NCBI GenBank assembly: GCA_021229015.1
Contig: CM037778.1
Location: 13,235,294 to 13,299,293, forward strand
DNA: 64,000 bases
Direction: 5' to 3'
DNA from: Solen grandis
Lineage: Eukaryota > Mollusca > Bivalvia > Adapedonta > Solenidae
Both the position numbers and the translations under genes were made by a program. A model generated the notes under the pieces. The model was not told the DNA's origin. It did no database searches and saw nothing but the letters and a program-made list of their open reading frames with translations. Positions 27,430-37,590 of this stretch are shown here, one piece after another; position 1 is the stretch's first letter; every line of letters begins with the position of its first letter.

Positions 27430-27661
27430 TTAATGAAAATTCAGAAATACATTCAGGCATTACGCGTGTATGTCCTGCTTCTGCGACTATACAAGACTCA
27501 CAAGGACGCTACTTACTCCAAAAGATGCGTGCAATTATTGCTGTGGAATCATTTTCCATTCCCCTTGTAGAGCTGCTGCAAAGGCCGGAATGGGTCCAGG
27601 CTGTGGCCTGGCTCTCGTCGTTTAACTCTTTGCACAAGGCGGTCCCATATATTGTGAATTA
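27430..27661 (-). pseudogene. Tc1/mariner-like transposase, C-terminal relic
   Basis: The minus strand from about 27659 reads HNIWDRLVQRVKRREPG, followed by LDPFRPLQQLY. This corresponds to the conserved Tc1-like block around IEHLWD...RRVRAR...L..L. After a frameshift and a stop it continues as IIARIFWSK and RPCESCIVAEAGHTRV, matching the family's terminal RRC.AVI.A.GGHTRY block. The glutamate normally just before HLWD, the third catalytic residue of the DDE triad, is not seen (Leu-Ile instead). No terminal inverted repeats were found, and the rest of the transposase is absent. This is a dead 3' fragment. Confidence 0.75.
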
Positions 27662-28589
27662 AGACACACAGTTCATTTAATCTAACAATATCGCTTATTT
27701 GTGAAAATATGGATGACACATTCATATTTGTTATTGATTTTAAACCCCATTTTTTAAAATTAGGTTCAAATTAAGGATATTCTGGAAGGAAAATGAATAT
27801 TTTATTAACATACGAATTTCAGATTATTTTATACATATCTTGTTTTTATTATTCCTTAAAAATAAATAATTCCTTATTTTTTTGCTGAGTATATTACACA
27901 GCACTTTCTATGGGCTCACTCAACAAATTATCATTTCAAGGACCTAATTATGACGAACGTCATAAAAACAATTTATGATAAGTAGCTATTTAAAGTACAA
28001 CGTAAAAAGCACATTGGATACAACCAGACAAAATAAATAATTTAGTAGGATATAATTCACTCAAAAGTGCTTACACAGAGTTAGAAAAGTCATTTTTTTT
28101 ATTCACAAAATGGGGCAAATTTATTGAACCAATTACTTGATTGGATGCAGCAGTATGAATCAAAATGATTTAGATTGGATGACATCATATTTTCTGGCGG
28201 AGTAGGACACTCGAGAAAGAAATGTTTGATTAGATTGTTCAGATGACATCCTTTATTTATGTGCATAAATTTCAACTTTTTACTGGGATGCCGAAAGAAA
28301 ATCGAATTTCATTAAAGAGTGACTTTCTATTATTGTGCTGCACTGCCCTAAATTGACGAAGGGATATGATTATATTAATTTGTATTGTGTATTCATCTGA
28401 AAAATATATTGATTGACATATACAACAAATAATAATAAAACAAATTACTCAAAATAGGTTTCAAAAAAAATCTTAATTATTATTTGTTGTCATCCAACTG
28501 AAATGAAGTCGAAATAAATCAGGAAATTATCCAGTCTTAAGTGTATTATGCATTTATAGAAATAACATTATTCATTTATCCAAATTGAT
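27662..28589. other. No feature recognised
   Basis: AT-rich spacer. If the rest of the Tc1-like element were present it would lie here, but no transposase sequence is visible. Confidence 0.6.
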
Positions 28590-31205
28590 TCCTCAAACTT
28601 TTTTTTTTTTTCGTTCTTTTTCCTTTTTTCAAAATAGAAGATAGGAGCAGCACTTGCTAAACTTTTTCTACATTATCCCCATTGCGTTTATAAAATTGAT
28701 TACGGAATATAATATCTGAATACAATTAGACAGTGTATTATATTGATCAATCAAACATTCCCATAGCGAGTATTCATTCTGAGAAATGCATAATAATTAA
28801 CAACAAGAGGGCCATGATGGCCCTGAAACGCTTACCTGAGTACCATTGCTACAACTGATTACAAGGTTTTTAAACAGACAAGAATTCTGATATAACTCAA
28901 TCTTAAACAGTTTAGCCCTGACAATACTACACACCAAATATATAAGCACTGGGCCTTATGGTTTCAGAGGAGAAGACTTAGTGCGGGGTCATTTATCTCC
29001 AAAGGGCCACCATTTTGAACCATTAGATGATGCTACATACCAAAATTCTAAGCTCTAGGCCTTATGCATTCATAGAAGAAGATTTTTCGGGGGCATTTTC
29101 ACCATAAGGTGATTTGTACAATCTGGAATGAACTTAAGATGATGCTACATACCAAATATCTAATCTCTAGGCCTTATGGATTCATAGAAGATTTTTAAAG
29201 ATTTTCCTATATAACTCTATGTTAAACAAGTGACCCCTGGTGCGGGGGCATTTATCACCATAGGGTCATGATTTGAACAATCTTGGTAATGAACCATTAG
29301 ATGATGCTACATATGAAATATCTTTTATCACCTGGATGATTTGACAATCTTGGTAATGAACCATAGATGATGCTACATAAAATATCTAACTCAGGCCTTA
29401 TGGATTCATAGAAGAAGATTTTTAAAGATTTTCCTATATAACTCTATGTAAAACAAGTGACCCCTGGTGCGGGGGCATTTATCACCGTAGGGTGTTGTAC
29501 AATCTTGGTAATGGCCCATAAGATGATGCTACATACCAAATATCTAAGCTCTAGGCCTTGCAGTTTTGCAGAAGAAGATTTTCAAAGTTTAGATTTTCAA
29601 AATCTATTTTTAGCTCCTGTGACCTAATTATGCAATGGACTAGAACCATTTATACAACTTTAGTAGAGCTTCATCCAAGGAACATTCCTGCAAAATATTT
29701 TTCAAATTGGCCAAGCCGTTAAGAAGGAGATGTTGTTTGAAGCAATTGTTGACGCCGGACGCACGGACGCACGCACGGACGACGGACGCCGGACAAAAGG
29801 CGATCAGAAAAGCTCACCTTGAGCACGTTGTGCTCAGGTGAGCTAAAAATATATACAGTATTGATAAAGAAATTAAACATAGATAACAGTTTCACTTGCT
29901 GAAGGCTCAAGAACTCGCGGCTTTTTAAGTATATCTGATACAGAGACAAATACCATCAAATGGCATATCCCGCAGAAATATTCTTATCGAGTACTATCTG
30001 ATGTTAATGAATTTTCTGTCTGAATGATGGATGATAATGCTTTAAGGCTTTCAGCGTTATATTCCGGGTGTTTTGTTGTTGTTGTTGGCTTTGCTTTATT
30101 GCACTAAGCATGTCATTCCATAATTTAAAGTTTTGTAAATGTGAGTTGGCCATTCATTGTGAACATTTCTTTAGAATATCTTTAATCTAAATTTTACGCA
30201 GGATGACAATCAATTTCCTTATCATTTAATGCTATAAAATGAGCTAAGTTTTTTTTTATATAGAATTTAGGTGTACTTCGTAGATCAAAACTCTCCTAAA
30301 GATTTTCGTACATCTTCGCCATACTCGTAGAATGAAGTTTTGCCCCCGAAAAAATGGCATGTATCCTTAATCAAACAGTGCTTATTTCATTCTTCTATAA
30401 GGGAAACATAAAGGAGCCTTACATATTTAGTCAACCGTTACGTGGTAATTCAGTTTTATGTTAAAAACAGCCGATATCAATGAATAGAATGAAGATGAAT
30501 AACAAAAACCAGAGCGTTACTATATTTACTAATAATTTACATTCAACTGGAGAACACGTCTCTAGTGGAAGAAATTCTTACGGCTTGGATACTATTTCTT
30601 AAATCCGTTTGGTTTTCAGCATGGATGCTTAAAATACGAGTTCGGACTATGCCTTAAAACATATCACAAAGCGGACATTATTCTGAAAGATATAACTGGT
30701 AATAATTCATAGCGTTGACCTTATCAGAGCAGCCCAAAGGGAAAAATAGTGATACGTGATTTATAGTAATTTGTATACTGTAGCATGAATTCAATATTAT
30801 ATCCCCCTAGCGGGCTTGGTGACTTGAAGATTTGGCGAGAATACTGGTTTGTTGACTACATTTTGTTATTATCCGAGGATTAGTAGTTTATCGTAACGGT
30901 GCCAACATCACCATTACTGCTTGGCTGAAGAAAAAGTTTTACATCTATCGAGATTATGCGATACATATGTCAAATAATTATAATGCCGGCAAACTTTTGG
31001 AATTGTAATAGAAACGCGGCAAGTGATATTTATTGTTGAGAAAATTAAGATTCCTCGTATGTTGAAACTATTTTGTGGACTATAGATATAAAGCTAAAAA
31101 TATAACAAGAGAACTATGCATTAATAATATATGTTTCATTTATAAATTAGAAGGATTCTATATATTTATTTATGGAAATTATTAAAGATCAGTGCAAAAT
31201 ACAAA
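28590..31205 (+). repeat. Duplicated non-coding block, copy C, split by an inserted element
   Basis: Anchors to copies A and B are AGATAGGAGCAGCA (28640), CAAACATTCCCATAGCGAGT (28752), TCGGACTATGCCTTAAAACA (30632, matching TCGGACTATGTCTTAAAACA at 20312), GGTAATAATTCA (30701) and CTATCGAGATTATGCGATA (30946). The repeat element at 28802-29847 sits inside it. Identity to A is lower than that of B, so this copy is older. Confidence 0.75.
28802..29847 (+). mobile_element. Second copy of the CTCACCTGAG/CTCAGGTGAG element, inside block C
   Basis: The left end is ACAAGAGGGCCATGATGGCC then CGCTTACCTGAG. The right end is AAGCTCACCTTGAGCACG then TTGTGCTCAGGTGAGC. The internal part has its own imperfect repeats of about 120-180 bp (GATGATGCTACATACCAAAT and TCTAGGCCTTATGGATTC recur several times between 29020 and 29560). 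Before the right end lies a GGACGCACGGACG-type GC-rich stretch. Confidence 0.8.
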
Positions 31206-31221
31206 AGTCATGAAAAGTTTG

Positions 31222-31420
31222 AGGGCGCCGTGGTTCATTGGTAACAAAGCCCCCTGCGGATCCGAAGGTTGTGAGTTCGAATCCGGTTAAGGCAAGAATG
31301 TTCATGACTTTCCCAGGCGCAAAGTACTGGTGAAACCCCGGAATTGTCGAGAGGGATAAGTTAAAGTTTCAAGAACCTTTTCCCAATCGACGAAAAATGA
31401 ATTTTTAAAGAAAACATAAA
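31222..31420 (+). mobile_element. tRNA-headed SINE of a third type, after block C
   Basis: It has an A-box-like GTGGTTCATTGGTAAC and a B-box-like GTGAGTTCGAATCCGG, spaced as in a tRNA. A non-tRNA body follows (CCAGGCGCAAAGTACTGG), ending in an A-rich stretch. It will not fold as a functional tRNA by eye. Confidence 0.65.
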
Positions 31421-33283
31421 AAAAAATGTTTTATAGGCATATACGTTGTGAACTCTTCAGGACCGTGCACTTTCTAAATTTTTTGCTGGAAACTGATTAT
31501 GAGAGAACCACAGTTCTAAAAGCATTTTCTGCAAAACTTCATAAAAACGCCACTGTTCTGTACAATAAAGTTACAATACATTTTTTAGCATACTGTTCAA
31601 GAATAACAGCCATGTTGTAACACGACCTGTGTAGTTTTCTGTAGAAAAGTATCATGTTTAAATTGGATACCACACATTTTATAGGGAGCGGAGTTTCCAC
31701 GTCCATGTAATAACTGATCCAAAACCATGCAGTTACCCAGATAACCGCACAATAATGGTGGACACTCGGTTCATCAAATATCTGCACAGTAATGGCGGCA
31801 CGACTTATTTTGTGACTACCCAAAATAATTGTTTTCTCGGTACAATTCCTTTAGGTGGTCCTCAGTGTTCATCCCTACAGAGTGAATAAAATGATGCAGA
31901 AATTAGGAGTGTGGCCATACGACGTGGTATGTAACGTCATTTTAAACTATCACAACTAGCATTTTTCTCCGACTCGGAGAAGAAAACTGTTGCTGTGTTT
32001 TTTCTTCATCATTCTTAATGGGATATAGCGTATGCGAAGCGGAAAATTGTGCCTTGCACATAGGCTCTTATGATTCTTTTGTTAGATGAACAGGATTTCC
32101 AAACATTCGGGAAACTTTTCTGAGTTCGAGGTCACGAAAGGTACATCACTTATGATGTTTTCCAAATGTAAGAAACTGGTATGATTACACTGGGTTAAGA
32201 CCCAGAAAGAAAAGATTTTCCAAACTGTCGTTCATGTCTATGGTCAAACGCGAATACTTAGCCTCTGCACTAATTCAGTAGATCTACGTCCTACTCTATC
32301 GACTGTACGGAAGGCGCCGAAATATGAGGGTTTGTTGGAAAGAGTTGGCCATGTTACATGACATGTATTGCACTGGCTTCGTGATCTTGACTAACCCGCC
32401 CACATTCATATATTGCATGCCACACTCATGTATATTGTGCAGGTTAATCAAGCTCAACTCGCAAAAAGCCATGCTATATATATTACATATGTGTTTTACC
32501 TACAAAAATGGGAGAAAGTAGACCAGTTTTAGTTGTATTTCTGTTTACGTTCAGTCAAAATAGACTTGTCCGTTATGAAAGGGCCAGGGCTGAACCAGTA
32601 CTCTGCGGCGAGACTAATGTACACATCCGCTGAACCATGACACCGTAACGTTTTTTTATATCAAATCCAACTTCTACAATTATGCCTGTTGCTATCAGAT
32701 AAAGCGTCACAGGGGAAATCATACGCATTGAAAAAAATGAATATGACGGTCCTAACGAAACACTTTACACCCAGCTCATATGTATGATTGACTTTGCTTG
32801 GACAGACACATGACCACGTGTTTTAGATGTACCAAATAAAAGATATGAGAAGATCTGAATAGATTAAAAATATAATCATTATTTTAAGTGTTTTTATTTT
32901 CATCATAAAAGGGATGTTATGAATATCGGCAATATTGAATGATTTCCTTAAGGCATGATTGATAAATTTATCAGGTTAGGATTCACTCTGTATACATGTC
33001 TACATTACAATGGTCATCGTACCGAATACTCATCATATGATTATTGGTCATCTGTCCTGCCCCACAAACGGTTTACGTAGATAGTGACAATAGATTGCAT
33101 GTTTTTGTCTTGCGAGCTGACAATGGAATGACTGTAAAACACATGCTATCCAACACTGAAGGCATATCATAATGAAATATAATGACTGATACATGTATGT
33201 GTTACTTGCTGTATGATAAAATCCACGCATGGAAATCATACTTAAATGAGTACAAAATGGAACAAAATAACAACATAAGAGTC
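31421..33283. other. No gene recognised
   Basis: Ordinary-looking AT-rich DNA. A weak tRNA-like stretch near 32585-32655 (minus) could be a SINE head remnant. Confidence 0.6.
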
Positions 33284-33494
33284 TACTGTAGAATCATCAA
33301 TTTTCGTGGGGAACTAATTTTCGTTGATTTCGTGGATGAATTTATCCACGAATATTAATCCCCACGAAAACTTTTTATTTCATAGACCTCATGTTTTCTA
33401 GAACTTGGTTCCACGAACATATGTACCCACGAAATTTATTTAATCACAGATTCCACGAAATTTAATGTCAACGAAAATTAATGATTTTACTGTA
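33284..33494. mobile_element. 211-bp MITE with ~26-bp terminal inverted repeats and CACGAA motifs
   Basis: The left end TACTGTAGAATCATCAATTT and the inverse of the right end, TACAGTAAAATCATTAATTT, match with few changes, and the match extends to TTCGTGG/TTCGTTG. The interior is packed with CCACGAA/TTCGTGG motifs in both orientations. There is no coding frame. Confidence 0.82.
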
Positions 33495-33652
33495 TGTTTA
33501 TACTGATAAGAAAAACTGTCGTCATTACATTTAAAGTTATTTATTATTAATTATTATTATTAATGGGTCATTTCCCGTTTCTGCATTTCTTGACAAGTTG
33601 TTCTTATTGGTGATACTTGTTTATATTATAGATCTGATTAGGATTCCGTGTT

Positions 33653-33653
<1 letters not shown>

Positions 33654-33696
<43 letters not shown>
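33654..33696. repeat. (TTG)n microsatellite
   Basis: About 14 perfect TTG triplets. Confidence 0.95.
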
Positions 33697-33697
<1 letters not shown>

Positions 33698-33806
33698 TCG
33701 GATTGTTTTTACTGTGAGTAAAGGTGGTGTTAGGTGTTCAAGACTTGATCAGACCTCCAAACATCCAGGCTAAGGTAAATATTACAATGACAGAGGACAG
33801 TGTTGT

Positions 33807-34057
33807 GACTTGACTATTTGAGTTTACCGTCGCTTCGACAGTATTTCAGTCATATAGTGACGTCCAGCTAATTACAGGTGGAGGGAGACCCCGAATGCAC
33901 GGAGGCATCCGGGTAGAACCACCGACCTACCGCAATCCAGCTGGAGGGCTTCCTCACATGAAAATCCGAATGACCCTACCGCGATTCGAACCCACGCGGT
34001 GAGAGGCTGAGTGAGCGTTAAAGTCAGTGACTTTACCCTCTCGGCCACGGAGGCCCC
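33807..34057 (-). mobile_element. Second SINE family, full length with 12-bp target-site duplication
   Basis: The flanks GGACAGTGTTGT (33795-33806) and GGACATTGTTGT (34058-34069) differ at one base. On the minus strand the head GGGGCCTCCGTGGCCGAGAG resembles a tRNA with a long variable arm (Leu/Ser-like), with a B-box-like GGGTTCGAATCGCGG. The tail ends TAAACTCAAATAGTCAAGTC. Confidence 0.92.
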
Positions 34058-34392
34058 GGACATTGTTGTCCTCAGGACGGTTCTGAACAAACAGACATCA
34101 TGAAAGAAATTTTTTTCGATGCAATCTGGAATTGTTAACAGCTTATCATGAAGAAACTTCATTTTAACGTACAATAGTGCCATTAATGTACACCGGTAAT
34201 GGTTACACGCGAAAAATAATTATTTTGTTTTAGCAGAAAATGATCTTGACAGCACTATCTCTTTTAAACACATAAAACTGTTTAAAATAGATATTAAAAC
34301 CATAAACTTAACTAGTTATTGATGCAGTGAGAAACAGTCTACATGACAACCCATGGTCCAGAATCGTGAACGGTGGCAGTCACAGTTTTTAA

Positions 34393-34600
34393 ATGTCAAG
34401 TATTCAGAAAATATTGCGAGAGTTTCAAAGGAATAATAGCCACATAAATACAGACATTGTGGCTATGAGTATCACGAAAAAGTTCGAGTCGCTTTTGAAT
34501 GAGTGGGAAAACAAACAAAAAAACAACAATAGTTTACAGAAAAACAAATTGTGGCACAATCAAATACAATTCTTCAAATATTGGAAATTTGGATAAAATA
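34393..34600 (+). pseudogene. Unrecognised coding-like relic, copy 2
   Basis: A 67-codon open frame reads SIQKILREFQRNNSHINTDI, then VAMSITKKFESLLNEWENK. It aligns with the copy at 25430-25650: DIVAMSIT here against GIVVMNVT there. At the DNA level GTGGCACAATCAAAT here matches GTAGCACAATCAAAT near 25618, and both continue with nearly the same CTCCAAATA/CTTCAAATA. An (AC)-rich microsatellite follows both copies. The family is not recognised. It is probably a fragment of a duplicated gene or mobile element. Confidence 0.4.
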
Positions 34601-37590
34601 AAAAGTAAAAAAAACAACATAAAATATATCCGACATAACACACACACTCACACCTTTACATAATATATCACCGATATATCACCATCGGAACATTAGACCA
34701 GCTATATGATATCATATATATGATATCATAACAGATTGGTTCGCTCTGTTGGACATTGCTACAATTAACTTGGTAATCTTTATTAAGTGCAATTTAGAAA
34801 TTATCGTGGGAAGCGTCCTCCCATTATATATATATTTATAAACGGTCCAGTGTGTTGCTCAATATAATCTTTCGTTGGTTTCATATATGGACAGAGATGA
34901 TTGTTCTCTCAAGGGGTTCCATATATTTGTAGACAGCACATACATTACCACTGAACCGTGGTTGACTTGTTTTGATAACAAAAATGTTATTTTTTCTCTA
35001 TTGTCTCCACTTGCAAAATATAAAAAAACTAAATAACCAAAACTGCCCTTTATTCAGCCTAAATTATTTTCTAATTTCCCATCCTATGCAGAGTTTATTT
35101 GTTTGCGTCAATATAAAAGGTATATAGGATTTACATGTGGGGTGGCGGGAGATAGGATGTACAGATACACCTGAGGATCAGCAGCTCACTTGAATCATGA
35201 AAGGATTTATCTGCATCATTGCAGTGATCAGCAAAATATAATATATTATATGCCTAATGTAGAAATTGTCGACAGATAGATAACAATCTATTAAACTTTG
35301 ATATCATGCCGTAGGTGTGTGGCATCATACGACGGTATATCACTCTACCTAAACACCTAAACCAATGTAAATGACGAGAATAGAAGGAATTCCGGTAATA
35401 GCTTGGCTTGTGACGATCTACTTTAAAGTGTCTGGAAAAACAAATCCAAATCAAGTCTGCGGAAAAAAGTTAATATATACATATTATATATATATGCATA
35501 TTTATAATGTATTTACTTTATCCATGGGCTCATTTTTTACAGTATGGAAACACAATCTGGACACAACAAAGTGATTTCTTAGGCATTGTTTGTGCCTATT
35601 TTAAAATTAGTATTCCCGCTCGTGCGCCATTAGCACTGCAAATTATAAGGAGCGGCATGTACATAAGAGGAGTTATTTTACAACAATATGAAACTTGTTA
35701 CTTGATATATGTTATTTTTTCTTCTCTTCTTAATTGACTTCGTTTCATTTATTCCAAGTAATTGTTTAGGCCTTATTTCTTTGTCGAAAGACTTCTCTGC
35801 TATACATTAAGTATTAAGATAGATATGCATCGATTTGCAGTGTCGAACAGCGGTCTTATTGGTTAAATCTTTTCTATGATTCAAGTAATGAACACGTGCA
35901 ATAATACTTAAGTAATATATATAAGTAATATTTATATATATATTTCCATCGTATGATGTGCTGACTTTGTAAAATTTATGCTTCGAATGTTAAGAACATA
36001 AATAAATCCATTATAGATAAAATCAAAAGTAGGTTTTCTCTCTATTTACGGCGGAGTGGGGAAAGAAGTTTGATTATTAATCAAAATAATTTATTAATGT
36101 TAATCGGTCACATGATATATGAACGTGTGATATGTCGTCTCAATTTTACAATTTTCTTGTTCACAAACCCGTCTCTAATCCTGAGGGATTTTGAATTCTG
36201 CAGAAGTTCTGCTGTTGTACCACTCATTCCTTCAGAAATTATCACTAATTTATCGTTTAAATTAAGATAAACAGTCATATTAAATGTCAACCTAATGACG
36301 TCATTTCTTGTGTAGGCTTATGTTTACATTACGTCTTATTGTTTTTTGGTCAAATGTAACAATGTAGCATTGTTGCATTTCTTTGTCTTTTTGATAAAGC
36401 CATGCGGGCGAAAATTCATAGAAGAGTCGTTTATCTTTGTAACAAGCTAAAATCATAAAGAGTATAAATCGCGAATTCATGCATTTTTTAAAATATATAT
36501 TTCGAATTATGTTGATCGAGCACACATTCTCAAAGCTATTGTTTACAACAAAAATTACATTGTAAATAACAAAAATACAGTGTTGATAGAAATATAAATA
36601 TTTAAACAAAAATAATTGTGTATGTGTGTTTGTTTACTATCTTAATGCTTCTATTTGTCATATTAAGACAAAATTAGTGAGCCTGATGTGAACAGTCATA
36701 AAATAGGTTCTTTATCTTCCATACCTTTCCGTACAAACGGTACTGCAAAGCATCATCGTCGTGAAATAACAATTGTAATACATACTAGAGAAGTGCAGAT
36801 CAGTCTCCCCGTTAGGGAAAGTCTTTCTTGAAAATATCGACATAAAATGACATTGAATCAATTGATATCGTATATAGCAGTATTGTTTACTTGTGACACA
36901 AGATCTGCGGGCAAATTTATTACGTGTCTTGAAATAGGAGAGATTGGCTTCCAGTTTTGCATCCCGCTGAATTATCCTTATTGAGTAATTGAATCAAAGA
37001 CAGTGGGTCAACTATATCATGTTTTGATGTGTTGTGCAATGTAATGCTATACGGTTTGGCACTCATAAATTAGTTTGATACTAGTATTAAAGAAAGATCG
37101 AGTCGATCAAAACAGTTAGGAAAATCGGTAATAGCAAGTTAGATTGTATGAGAATCACTGAATTAGAGTTCATTGCCAATATGATGAACATCAGTTATAA
37201 GTGGCAAGGTTTCCAAATTAAATTTAAAAGCATATTATAACATTTGAGTGTTCATATAGTGTAATTAATAGATTGCTAAATTGCCATGTTTTCCGCAAAT
37301 AACGTCATAAATTATTCAACAATTTGAAGCCTTGTTTCGTTTAAATGGTCATTCTTTATCAACAAGAATAAATTATGTATGATTATTTATTATTTAGTTA
37401 ACGGCTGTATTAAATATAAATTAAAACGCTTCATCTTCTTATTACATGTGTCAATCGTTTTCACAGAAATTAGTTGCTTATGTTTTGTCATGGAAATTAA
37501 TGTCGTATTGATCATATTTGCTAATTTGTATATCCTTTACCTCAATAAGAAATGAATGCACATACGATGTACATCAAATTAGCATATAAA
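34601..37590. other. No gene recognised
   Basis: AT-rich DNA between the second coding relic and the minisatellite. A TATGATATCATA palindrome pair lies near 34706-34732. Confidence 0.65.

Noticed and set aside
27402..27662. 86-codon plus-strand frame as a gene
   Set aside because: It is antisense to the better-supported Tc1-like transposase relic.
32585..32655. tRNA-like stretch on the minus strand
   Set aside because: Box-like words are weak and no element body could be followed.
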